Below are positions 50,191 to 58,948 of a stretch of DNA of 64,000 bases, in pieces; position 1 is the first letter of the stretch; every line of letters begins with the position of its first letter. A program made the position numbers and the translations under genes. The notes under the pieces are model-generated. The model was not told the DNA's origin. It made no database searches and saw nothing but the letters and a program-made list of their open reading frames with translations. Location: assembly GCA_964451935.1 (NCBI GenBank), contig CAYVKE010000002.1, positions 1 to 64,000 of the forward strand, read 5' to 3'. The stretch is from CALFXN01 sp964451935 (GTDB lineage: Bacteria > Synergistota > Synergistia > Synergistales > Aminobacteriaceae).

Positions 50191-51448
50191 TCAGGCTTCG
50201 AGGAACCAGTTCGGGATGTCGATCTTCAGAGGAACGCTCCCCTCCGCGCTCGACCGGTAATACCAGGAGAAATCCCTGTCGATGAGATATTCTCCCCCGC
50301 GGTTCTGTATGCCCGGCTGCCACACGGTCCTGTACATCGTCCCATCAATGGTCTCCCACGGACCGAAACGGAGAAATTCGAGCGATGACGCCGCAGGGGC
50401 CGGTGTTTCGCTATTCGGAAGAATTCCGTCCCACCATGAGGGCGCGTCGGCCGGCTTCAGCGTCGCGTCCCGCGCGGAACTCAGCCGGTACCAGTTCCCC
50501 TCGTTGTCGATGAGGTACCGGGATCCGCTGATCGCAGGGCCGGGGGGTGTGACGGCGGTGTATTCCTTCCCGTCGATCGCCGTAGGTGTATTTAGCCTGT
50601 CCCTGCGACGAACTGCTTGCGAGAGTCTCGCCGTTCGGAAGGACTCTGTCCCACCAGGACGGCGCTTCAATTGCCTTTGGCTCGGCGTCCCGCGCGGATG
50701 AGAGCCGGTACCAGTTTCCGTCGCTGTCGATAAGGTATTGAGATCCGCTGATCGCAGGGCCGGGGGGTGTGGCGGCGGTGTATTCCTTCCCGTCTATCGT
50801 CGTCGTGCCGCCGTAGGTGTATGTAGGCTGTCCCTGCGACGAAATGCTCGCGAGAGTCTCGCCGTTCGGAAGGACTCTGTCCCACCAGGATGGCGCTTCA
50901 ATCGCCTTCGGCTCGGCGTCCCGCATGGAAGAGAGCCGGTACCAGTTTCCTTTGCTATCGATAAGGTACTGGGATCCGCTGATCGCAGGGCCGGGGGGTG
51001 TGACGGCGGTGTATTCCTTTCCGTCTATCGTCGTCGTGCCGCCGTAGGAATACGACGACTGTCCCTGGGACGCAACGCCCAAGACCGATACAGGCGGGTT
51101 CCCCGGCCTCATCCCGCTGAACCAGTCGGGCGTCTCGACGGAACGCATCGTCGCGCCGGGGACGACGCTCTTCGCGTACAGGTTCCCCTCCGCGTCGGCG
51201 TAGTAGGACACGCCGCGCGTCTGATAGGGCGGCGTGACGGAGCGGTACCACGTTCCGTCTTCCTGAATCCAGTCGCCGAAGCTGACGCGCTGTTGTCCGG
51301 TCATTCCGGAGAGCAGCGCTCCGAACGAAGCCGCGCCCGCCGACTGTTCCGTCGCGCTGCTTCCGCCCGAAGGCGACTTCGAAGACAATATGGACGACAA
51401 CACGCCCGAAATTCTGGAAATCAGGTTTTCGTCATTCTGTATCTTCAT
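50191..51448 (-). pseudogene. Five-repeat protein of unknown function, frameshifted by an 11-nt deletion
   Basis: ATG 51448 follows GGGAGGG. The N-terminus (MKIQNDENLISRISGVLSSI) has no signal peptide. Five related units follow, each with a Tyr/Trp-rich pattern: a short DGxxY(R/T)xVTPP, then GSQYLIDSxGNWYRLSS, then APSWWDxxLP. Units 2-4 are nearly identical (77 codons); units 1 and 5 are divergent. Between units 3 and 4, near 50580, 11 bases present in the other copies are missing, shifting the frame. The remaining 130 codons stay intact in the new frame to the stop at 50191. As read, the protein would lose units 4-5. The family is not recognised. Confidence 0.7.
50400..51055 (-). repeat. Three tandem 231-bp coding repeats, one copy shortened by 11 bp
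   Basis: The same landmark (ATCGCAGGGCC) recurs at 50531, 50751 and 50982, that is at intervals of 220 and 231 bp. The 11-bp difference is the frameshifting deletion. Confidence 0.85.
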
Positions 51449-51558
51449 GGACATCCCTCCCTGGAGCTTTGAGACGATGCACCGACGTTGTTTCGCTCCG
51501 CACTCTATTCTTTCATTAGTTTCGGCAACCGGGAGGCGGATGTTGAATGAAGGACGGG

Positions 51559-52281
51559 TCAGCTCTCCGCGGCCGCCTTTTTCCGTGCTTCGATAAGCGG
51601 CTTCAGACGTTCGCCCCGGACCATGAAGTACGCGCGCTCCGACACGTTCGTTGCGTGGTCTCCGACGCGGGCGAGATGCCGCGATACCCACATCAGTCCC
51701 GCGGCCCGCTGGACCACGCCGGCGTCCCCTGCCTTCTGTCCGGCCATGATTCCGGTGAGTTCGTCGAAAATCCGCTCGTCGAGAATGTCGAGCGCCTCGT
51801 CGCGCAGGCAGACCTCTTCGGCGAGCGCGGGGTCTTCCTCTTCGAACGACGTCAGCGCGTCCCGAAGCATGCCGGTGGCGATGTCCCGCATTTTCGGGAT
51901 GTCGATGAGGGGTTTGAGCAGCGGATATCGGTTCAGTGCTTTCGCCCGCTTCGCGATATTGACCGCCTGGTCCCCGACGCGCTCCAGGTCGGTGATGATC
52001 TTGAGCACGGCGAACACGAAGCGCAGGTCCTTGCGGAGCGGCTGGCGCAACGCGATGGACGAGAGGCACTCCTGGTCGATCTCGACTTCGAGGTCGTCCA
52101 CGATGTCGTCCGCTTCGATGATCCGGTCGGCGAGGGCGTTGTCCCTGCCTTCCAGGGACTGTACGGCCGAGGCGATGGCCTCCGAAACCATATTGCCCAT
52201 CTTGCGCACCATTGTCAGTATCTTTTCCCGGTCCTCCTGATACAGCAGGGAGCCGATTATTTCATCTCTTCTTCCCGGCAT
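51559..52281 (-). CDS. phoU: Phosphate-uptake regulator PhoU
   Basis: A 240-residue all-helical protein with two PhoU repeats. The metal-binding motifs (E/DxxxD) are visible in KIITDLERVGDQAVNIAKRA and RHLARVGDHATNVSERAYF. PhoU links the Pst phosphate transporter to the PhoR sensor and represses uptake. ATG 52281 follows AAGGAGA; the frame is open further upstream without a ribosome site. No pst genes are adjacent, so it is an isolated copy. The repeat-protein gene follows 110 bp downstream on the same strand. Confidence 0.9.
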   Translation of the reverse strand: MPGRRDEIIGSLLYQEDREKILTMVRKMGNMVSEAIASAVQSLEGRDNALADRIIEADDIVDDLEVEIDQECLSSIALRQPLRKDLRFVFAVLKIITDLERVGDQAVNIAKRAKALNRYPLLKPLIDIPKMRDIATGMLRDALTSFEEEDPALAEEVCLRDEALDILDERIFDELTGIMAGQKAGDAGVVQRAAGLMWVSRHLARVGDHATNVSERAYFMVRGERLKPLIEARKKAAAES

Positions 52282-52502
52282 GCGCGTCTCCTTCTCTCGT
52301 GCGAATCTCGCGTCCAAGACTTCCGGACCGTTATGCTTTCGTAACAATTGGCATAAAATAATACCATACGGAAGCGGCGCGGGGCATCCCTCCGCAGGCG
52401 GAATGTTGCGGTCCGCATCCCGTCGCGGCCCCCCCCGAAGACGCCTTTGTGCGGTACAATTCTTCAATAACTGGTACGAACCGCGAAGAGGAGGATGAGC
52501 AT

Positions 52503-53732
52503 ATGCACAAGATGCGGATCACCCCGGAACGGCTGCTCCGGTCCCTCGACGAGATGGGGGCGGTTGGAGCGCATCCCGGGCGTCCGGGTCGGACCCGGCT
52601 TACGCTGAGCGACGAGGACCGCGCGGGCAGGGATCTCTTCGTGAAATGGCTTCGGGAGGAACGCCTCGACGTCGTTATCGACCCGATCGGCAATATCTGC
52701 GGCGTCCGGCCCGGCAGGGATCCGAACGCCAAACCGATCGTCATGGGGTCGCACCTCGATACGGTGTGCGACGCAGGGGCGTATGACGGAGCGTTCGGCG
52801 TTCTTGCGGGGCTCGAAGTGATCCGGACGCTGAACGATCACGGCGTGGAGACGCAGCAGCCGGTCGCTGTTGCGGCCTTTACGAACGAGGAAGGCGCCCG
52901 GTTCCAGCCGGACATGATGGGTAGCCTGTACGTGTCCGGGCTTCTCGATATCGACCGCGCGTATCGCGCGATGGATGACGACGGGATCTCCGTGCGCGAG
53001 GAGCTGGACCGGATCGGCTACTCGGGGAAGGGCAGGATCGAGGCGTCCGCGTACCTCGAACTGCACGTCGAGCAGGGGCCCGTTCTCGACAGGGAAAAGA
53101 TTCAGATCGGCATCGTCCGGGGAATCCAGGGGATCTCCTGGTGGTACGGACATTTCGGCGGCGAGGCGAATCACGCGGGCACGACGCCGCTGGAGTATCG
53201 CAAAGACGCGCTGCTCGCCGCCTCGGATCTCTGCTGCGAACTGCGCGCCCTCGCGCTGGAACTCGGGAGCGGGACGGTCGCGACGATGGGGCGGATCCGT
53301 GTCGTTCCCGACGTGGTGAACGTCATTCCTTCGGAGGCGTTCTTCACGATCGACTTCCGCCAGTACGACGACGACCTGTTCGAGCGCGGGAAGCGGCGGG
53401 TCGAGGATCTGGTCCGGCGCATCGCCGAAAAGCATTGCGTTCCGTTCGAACTGGAGCAGAAGGTGGACGCGCTGCCGGTCCGTTTCCTTCCGTTCATGAC
53501 GCAGGTCGTCGAGCGCGCGGCCCGGGGGCTGGATCTTTCGACGCTCTTCATGCCGAGCGGCGCGGGGCACGACGCGCAGTTCATGCACCGGGTCTGTCCG
53601 ACGGCGATGATTTTCGTTCCGTCGATCGGCGGCCGGAGTCATTGCCCGGAAGAGCGCACCGAGCCGGAGGATCTGGTCAACGGCGCGAACGTGTTGCTGC
53701 GGTGCGTTCTGGAGATTATCGGGGCGTCGTAG
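52503..53732 (+). CDS. M20-family Zn-dependent hydrolase (N-carbamoyl amino acid amidase/allantoate amidohydrolase type)
   Basis: A 409-residue enzyme of the hydantoinase/carbamoylase group. Metal ligands are seen in MGSHLDTVCDAGAYDGAFG, TNEEGARF and ELHVEQGP; the dimerisation/substrate region has GEANHAGTTPLEYRKDA; the final ligand is in GGRSHCPEE. ATG 52503 follows GAGGAGG at 8 bp. These enzymes hydrolyse N-carbamoyl amino acids, allantoate or ureidoglycolate-like amides. It stands alone, divergent from phoU, so the specific substrate is not indicated. Confidence 0.87.
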   Translation: MHKMRITPERLLRSLDEMGAVGAHPGRPGRTRLTLSDEDRAGRDLFVKWLREERLDVVIDPIGNICGVRPGRDPNAKPIVMGSHLDTVCDAGAYDGAFGVLAGLEVIRTLNDHGVETQQPVAVAAFTNEEGARFQPDMMGSLYVSGLLDIDRAYRAMDDDGISVREELDRIGYSGKGRIEASAYLELHVEQGPVLDREKIQIGIVRGIQGISWWYGHFGGEANHAGTTPLEYRKDALLAASDLCCELRALALELGSGTVATMGRIRVVPDVVNVIPSEAFFTIDFRQYDDDLFERGKRRVEDLVRRIAEKHCVPFELEQKVDALPVRFLPFMTQVVERAARGLDLSTLFMPSGAGHDAQFMHRVCPTAMIFVPSIGGRSHCPEERTEPEDLVNGANVLLRCVLEIIGAS

Positions 53733-53812
53733 CACCGACGGACGTTCCCGCGAACGATTTTTCGGACGAGCGCTGACATTTTTGTTCCTTTGCGCGATAA
53801 TGACAATGGTTC

Positions 53813-53841
53813 GTGACAAAGCGCCGATAAAGGCATAAAAT
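53813..53841 (+). promoter_or_regulatory. Promoter of the Hyf/Ehr-like operon
   Basis: GTGACA (53813-53818) and TAAAAT (53836-53841) with a 17-bp spacer, 89 bp before the first gene. Confidence 0.5.
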
Positions 53842-53930
53842 CTCAAATCGTGCGCCCGTACGCGCGTGTCGGATTTTCGGCGGTTCGGGCGGGATTTCGA
53901 TTCGGACTTCCCGGAAGGCGAGGGTGTACG

Positions 53931-55919
53931 GTGGCATTCTTTCTCCTGTTGTCGCTTCTCATGTATCTTTTTTCGGGGCTGGCGTCGCTCGCGATGGGGC
54001 GACATCCCGCGTGGGGGACGAGAATCGTTCCGTTCGGGAGCGCCGCGGCGTCGCTCTGCGCGCTCATTCCGGTCCTGTACGTCCTTGCGGGCGGAACGCC
54101 CGTCGACCTGCGGGCCGCCTGGAGTCTGCCGGTCGGTTCGTTCCATCTGCATCTGGATCTACTCTCCGCATGGTTCGCCCTTCCCGTCATTCTCGTCTCT
54201 CCGATCGTCTCTTTTTACGGTACGGGGTATCTGCGGCGCCACGACCGTCCCCGCGAGACCGACGCGTGCGGCTTTTTCCTCCAGCTGCTCACGGGGGGGA
54301 TGCTCTTCGTGCTGCTCGCGTCGGACGGACTGCTCTTCCTGCTGGCCTGGGAGATCATGTCGATGTCGGCCTTCTTCCTCGTCGTGTTCGAGCATGAAGA
54401 ACACGAGGTCCAGCGGGCGGGGTGGATCTACCTGGTCGCGACGCACCTCGGGACGGCCTTTCTGTTCGCGATGTTCGTCCTGCTCGGAAGCCGGTGCGGC
54501 TCGTTCGACTTCGGCGATTTCGACGGGCTCGGCGGCGTCGCGGATGTCGTCTTCGTGCTGGCGGTTGTCGGCTTCGGGGCGAAGGCGGGCTTTTTCGGAC
54601 TTCACGTCTGGCTTCCCGAGGCGCACCCTGCGGCCCCGTCGCACGTGTCGGGCCTGATGAGCGGCGTCATGATCAAGACCGGAATCTACGGCCTGCTTCG
54701 CGTGATGGTTCTCGCAAACGACTGGCCCGCCTGGTGGGGATGGGTGCTGATCGGCATCGGCATCGCGTCCGGCCTCGGCGGCGTTATCTACGCGCTTGTG
54801 CAGCACGACCTGAAACGGCTTCTGGCCTACAGCAGCGTGGAGAATATCGGAATCATCTGTCTCGGACTCGGAATGAGCGTCTTCGGCGTTCACTCCGTCG
54901 GTCCGGTGGCGCTGTTCGCGATGGCGGGCGCGCTGCTTCACGTTCTGAACCACGCGGTGTTCAAGTCCTGCCTCTTTCTCGGCGCCGGGGCGGTCATTCA
55001 GGCCGTCGGCACACGGGAGATCGACCTGCTCGGCGGCGTGCAGAAGCGCATGCCCCGGACCGCGGCGCTCTTTCTGCTCGCGTGCGCGGCCGTGTGCGGA
55101 CTTCCGCCGCTGAACGGCTTCGTCGGCGAGTTCCTGATCTATCTCGCGTCGTACTGGAGCGTGCTGCCGCAGGGGCTTCCGTCGGTGAACCCGCGCGTCG
55201 GCGGATTCGTCGTCATTTCGACGCTCGCCCTGATCGGCGGGCTCGCGGCGATGTGCTTCACGAAGGTCTACGGCGCGGTGTTCCTCGGGGAGCCGCGTTC
55301 CGGATGCGGTTCGTCCGCGACCGATCCCGGTCGGGATATGTCCGTTCCCGTGACGGTGCTCGCCGCGCTCTGCGCCGTATTCGGCCTCGGCGGAAGCCTG
55401 CTGATGCTCCTTGTCGCTTCCGTGGCCGCCCGGATCCATCCGCTCGCGATGGCTGCGCCCGACATGGCGCCGCTGCGCGAGGCCTCCGTGTTCTATCTCA
55501 ACGTCACCCTGGCCGCGCTCGTTCTGGCCGCGGCGGTCTACGGGCTGTGGCGGCTCCGGGACCGTCTTCTGGCGGGGCGCGTCGTCCGCACGGGACCGAC
55601 CTGGGGGTGCGGCTATCCGCACGGAACGCCGCGAATGCAGTACACCGGGTCGTCGTTCGCGCAGCCGATTATCGCGGCCTTCCGATCCCTGCTCCGCTCC
55701 GAACTGGGCGGAGACTGGCCGGCGGGGTATCTGCCCGGACGGTCCAGCTTCATGACGCACACGCCGGGACTCTTCATGCACCGGTTCTACACGCCGCTCT
55801 TCGCTGCGTTCGCGCGCGTCGCGGTGCGGATGCGCCGGATCCAGCAGGGAGGGACGCACGTCTATGTCTTTTACGTCGTCCTCGCGCTGGTTGCGGTGCT
55901 CGTCTGGAGCCTGCTATGA
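53931..55919 (+). CDS. Proton-translocating antiporter-like subunit (HyfB-like) of an Ehr-type complex
   Basis: A 662-residue polytopic protein of the NuoL/Mrp family, closest in layout to hydrogenase-4 HyfB. GTG 53931 follows GGCGAGGG and opens directly into a membrane segment. Core family blocks are WEIMSMSAFFLVVFEHE, GFGAKAGFFGLHVWLPEAHP, SGVMIKTGIYGLLRV, LKRLLAYSSVENIG and HVLNHAVFKSCLFLGAGA. These include the charged Glu, Lys and His of the ion channel. The C-terminal part (TGPTWGCGYP, MQYTGSSFAQP) is typical for HyfB/HycC. It is the first gene of a six-gene operon. Confidence 0.9.
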   Translation: MAFFLLLSLLMYLFSGLASLAMGRHPAWGTRIVPFGSAAASLCALIPVLYVLAGGTPVDLRAAWSLPVGSFHLHLDLLSAWFALPVILVSPIVSFYGTGYLRRHDRPRETDACGFFLQLLTGGMLFVLLASDGLLFLLAWEIMSMSAFFLVVFEHEEHEVQRAGWIYLVATHLGTAFLFAMFVLLGSRCGSFDFGDFDGLGGVADVVFVLAVVGFGAKAGFFGLHVWLPEAHPAAPSHVSGLMSGVMIKTGIYGLLRVMVLANDWPAWWGWVLIGIGIASGLGGVIYALVQHDLKRLLAYSSVENIGIICLGLGMSVFGVHSVGPVALFAMAGALLHVLNHAVFKSCLFLGAGAVIQAVGTREIDLLGGVQKRMPRTAALFLLACAAVCGLPPLNGFVGEFLIYLASYWSVLPQGLPSVNPRVGGFVVISTLALIGGLAAMCFTKVYGAVFLGEPRSGCGSSATDPGRDMSVPVTVLAALCAVFGLGGSLLMLLVASVAARIHPLAMAAPDMAPLREASVFYLNVTLAALVLAAAVYGLWRLRDRLLAGRVVRTGPTWGCGYPHGTPRMQYTGSSFAQPIIAAFRSLLRSELGGDWPAGYLPGRSSFMTHTPGLFMHRFYTPLFAAFARVAVRMRRIQQGGTHVYVFYVVLALVAVLVWSLL

Positions 55920-56839
55920 TCGCCGATTTCTTCGCCGCGCTTTTCGGCGTGACGCTTGCGCTGATTCTCGCGCCGTTCCTGCGGACGCTCATCAACCGGA
56001 CGAAGGCGCGCATGGCCGGACGGCAGGGGCCTCCGCTGCTCCAGCCCTACTGGAGCCTCGCGCGGTTGCTTCGCAAGGGCGCGGTGTACAGCACGACGAC
56101 GACATGGATGTTCCGGGCCGGGCCGGTCGTCACGCTGGCGACGATGTTCGGCGCGCTCTGCCTGGTCCCGTTCGGGGGGAACCCTGCGCTGCTGCATTTC
56201 GAAGGCGACGTTCTGCTGATGGCGTATCTTCTCGCCCTCGGGCGTTTCTTCACGATTCTGGCCGCGCTCGACACGGGGTCGAGCTTCGAGGGGATGGGCG
56301 CGAACCGCGAGGCGTTTTTCTCGGCGCTGAGCGAGCCGGCGCTGTTGCTCGGCGTGGCCGGGCTCGGCGCGATCACCGGAAGCGTATCGCTCAGCGGAAT
56401 CTACGGACGCCTCGGGAACTCGGCGTTTCTGGGCTCGCACCTTCCGGCGATAATCTTCATCCTGGCCGCGTTCGTGATCGTCTACCTGACGGAGAACGCG
56501 CGAATCCCGGTGGACGACCCGACGACGCACCTCGAACTCACGATGATCCACGAGGTCATGGTCCTCGATCACTGCGGCGTCGACCTCGCGTTCATCGAGT
56601 ACGCCGGGGCGCTCAAGCTCTGGGTGCTCGGCCTGCTGATCACGGGAATCGTCTTCCCGGTCTCGACCGGATCTTTCTGGATGGACGCGGGCGCGACGCT
56701 GGCCTGCATGGCCGTGCTCCAGATCTGCGTGGGGCTCGTCGAGTCCCTGATGGCCCGGCTGAAAATGGGTCGCGTGCCCCTGCTGCTGGGAATCGCGTTC
56801 GTGATGTCGACCCTCTGGATCATGTGGGTGGTGAGGTGA
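55916..56839 (+). CDS. NuoH/HyfC-like membrane subunit
   Basis: A 307-residue protein with about eight membrane segments, of the NuoH/HycD family that anchors the soluble arm and forms the quinone-site-like chamber in complex I relatives. Signatures are RMAGRQGPPLLQPYW, LDTGSSFEGMGANREAFFSA and TENARIPVDDPTTHLELTMI, including conserved acidic residues. The start overlaps the upstream stop (ATGA). Confidence 0.9.
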   Translation: MIADFFAALFGVTLALILAPFLRTLINRTKARMAGRQGPPLLQPYWSLARLLRKGAVYSTTTTWMFRAGPVVTLATMFGALCLVPFGGNPALLHFEGDVLLMAYLLALGRFFTILAALDTGSSFEGMGANREAFFSALSEPALLLGVAGLGAITGSVSLSGIYGRLGNSAFLGSHLPAIIFILAAFVIVYLTENARIPVDDPTTHLELTMIHEVMVLDHCGVDLAFIEYAGALKLWVLGLLITGIVFPVSTGSFWMDAGATLACMAVLQICVGLVESLMARLKMGRVPLLLGIAFVMSTLWIMWVVR

Positions 56840-56843
56840 AACG

Positions 56844-57482
56844 ATGATCGATCAGCTCGTCATTGCGCTGCTCTTGCTCGTCAATCTGCGAATGTTTGGG
56901 ACGTCCCGCGTGGACAGCCTGATTCGCGGGGTCGCCCTGCAGGCGTTCCTTCTCGTCTGCCTCGCGGTGCTTTCGCGCGAGGGGGCCGTGTCGTGGAAAA
57001 CATGGGGCTTCCTGTCCGTCACGGGGCTCGTCAAGTGCGTTGTTTTGCCCGTTATGATGACGCGCGCGCTCCGGTCCGCCGGAATCCGCCGCGAGGTGGA
57101 GCCTCTCGTCGGGTATCGCGTGTCGCTGTTCATCGGACTGATCGTCACGGGGTTCTCCATCTGGGCCGCCGTGCAGCTTCCGATGCCGCACGGCGCCGCC
57201 GATCCGCTTGTGGTGGCGACGGCCCTGATCTCCATGATTACGGGGCTCTTCCTGATCGTGGCGCGGCGGAAGGCGATCTCCCAGGCCATCGGCTACCTCG
57301 CGATGGAGAACGGCATCTATGTTCTCGCCCCGGCGCTCGCGGTCCACGGGCCGCTGATCGTCGAGACGGGCGTTCTGCTGGACGTCTTCGTCGGCGTCTT
57401 TATCATGGGCGTCATCATCCTGCATATCCGGCAGGAGTTCAAACATATCGATATCGACCGACTTTCCGAATTGAGGGACTGA
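56844..57482 (+). CDS. HyfE-like membrane subunit
   Basis: A 212-residue hydrophobic protein with six or seven membrane segments. GLFLIVARRKAISQAIGYLA and MENGIYVLAPAL match HyfE, whose C-terminal part resembles NuoK; the Glu in MENG corresponds to a conserved NuoK glutamate. It is 4 bp after the NuoH-like gene. Confidence 0.85.
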   Translation: MIDQLVIALLLLVNLRMFGTSRVDSLIRGVALQAFLLVCLAVLSREGAVSWKTWGFLSVTGLVKCVVLPVMMTRALRSAGIRREVEPLVGYRVSLFIGLIVTGFSIWAAVQLPMPHGAADPLVVATALISMITGLFLIVARRKAISQAIGYLAMENGIYVLAPALAVHGPLIVETGVLLDVFVGVFIMGVIILHIRQEFKHIDIDRLSELRD

Positions 57483-57486
57483 TCGC

Positions 57487-58947
57487 ATGATGCTCCGGAT
57501 CCTGCTTTTCGCGCCGTTTCTGGCCGGGCTCGCGAGTCTGGGAATAGCGTCGGACCGCTTTCGGCGGCGGCTGATTGCTGCCGTCTCGTTCTTTCATCTC
57601 GCCTGTTCGCTCTCGCTCTGGGCGGCCGGCCTCGAACCGACCGCGGGACGGTGGCTCGGGCTGGATGCGCTCTCGCTGCTGTTCCTGCTCATCACGAGCG
57701 CGCTCTTTGCGGCCTCCTCGTTCGCGACGGTCACGTATCTGCGCGGACACGAGCTTCCGGAGGAGCGGCGCGGGCGTTTTTCGCGCGAGGCCGTCTTCAC
57801 GTGCTCCATGCTCTTCTTTCTCGGCACGACGACGCTTGCGATCCTGAGCCTTCATACGGGCGTGTTCTGGATGGCCATCGAGGCCACGACGCTTGCGAGC
57901 GCGCCGATGATCAGCCACCAGCGCTCGTCGCGCTCCCTCGAGGCCGCGTGGAAGTACCTTCTGATCTGCTCGGTGGGCATCGCGATCGCGCTGGTCGGCA
58001 ATACGGCGCTCGCGGTTTCGATCGCGTTCGATCCGGCGACGTACGGCCTTCCGATGACCTTCAGGGGGCTTGCGGCGCAAGCGGCGTACCTCCACCCGGT
58101 GTGGCTGAAGGTCGCGTTCGCGTTCATCCTCGTGGGGTACGGCACGAAGATGGGACTCGCGCCGATGCACACCTGGCTGCCCGACGCGCACAGCGAAGCC
58201 CCGTCGCCCGTCTCGGCGCTGCTCTCCGGCGCGCTGCTCAACTGCGCGTTCCTGGGCATCCTGCGGACGAACGCCATCCTGGTCCGCGCCGGAATAGGGG
58301 ACTACAGCAACGGCCTGCTCATCGCGTTCGGCCTGGGGTCGATGTTCCTCGCGGGCTGGTTCATCCTCCAGCAGGCGGACTTCAAGCGCCTTCTCGCCTA
58401 TTCGAGCATCGAGCACATGGGAATCCTCGCGATCGCCGCCGGAGCGGGCGCGTCGTTCGGAGGGCTGCTGCACGCGCTGAACCACTCCCTGACGAAGGGG
58501 GCGCTGTTCCTCGTCGCGGGGACCATCCTCGGCGCGTATCACACGAAGTCCACGAGAACCGTCACCGGCGTGATTCGCGTCGCCCCGATGACGGGGTTGC
58601 TCTGGATTGCGGGGTTTCTCGCGATTTGCGGCGTTCCGCCGTTCGGGACCTTCGTCAGCGAGTTTTCCGTCATGACCGTTCTGGGCGCCAATGGCCGCTG
58701 GTGGTCCCTGGCGATCTTTCTGTTGACGCTCGGGATCGTCTTCGTCGGGATGTGGAGGATCGTCATCCCGATGGCGTTCGGCCGTCCGCCCGAGTCGCAT
58801 CCGTCCGGCGCGCCGGTTCGTTTCCTGAGCGTCGCGGACGTTCCGCCGCTCGCGCTGCTCTGCGTCGTCCTTCTGCTCGGCGTGTGGCTGCCCGAGCCGC
58901 TGACGCGTCTTGTCACGCAGGCGGCCGCGGTCATGGGAGGGCTCTGA
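57487..58947 (+). CDS. Second antiporter-like subunit (HyfF-like)
   Basis: A 486-residue polytopic protein of the NuoM/N family. Blocks: WMAIEATTLASAPMI, VGYGTKMGLAPMHTWLPDAH, FKRLLAYSSIEHMGIL and LLHALNHSLTKGALFLVAG, with the ion-path Glu and Lys. Two antiporter-type subunits in one operon suggest more than one ion-translocation channel. Confidence 0.9.
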   Translation: MMLRILLFAPFLAGLASLGIASDRFRRRLIAAVSFFHLACSLSLWAAGLEPTAGRWLGLDALSLLFLLITSALFAASSFATVTYLRGHELPEERRGRFSREAVFTCSMLFFLGTTTLAILSLHTGVFWMAIEATTLASAPMISHQRSSRSLEAAWKYLLICSVGIAIALVGNTALAVSIAFDPATYGLPMTFRGLAAQAAYLHPVWLKVAFAFILVGYGTKMGLAPMHTWLPDAHSEAPSPVSALLSGALLNCAFLGILRTNAILVRAGIGDYSNGLLIAFGLGSMFLAGWFILQQADFKRLLAYSSIEHMGILAIAAGAGASFGGLLHALNHSLTKGALFLVAGTILGAYHTKSTRTVTGVIRVAPMTGLLWIAGFLAICGVPPFGTFVSEFSVMTVLGANGRWWSLAIFLLTLGIVFVGMWRIVIPMAFGRPPESHPSGAPVRFLSVADVPPLALLCVVLLLGVWLPEPLTRLVTQAAAVMGGL

Positions 58948-58948
58948 T

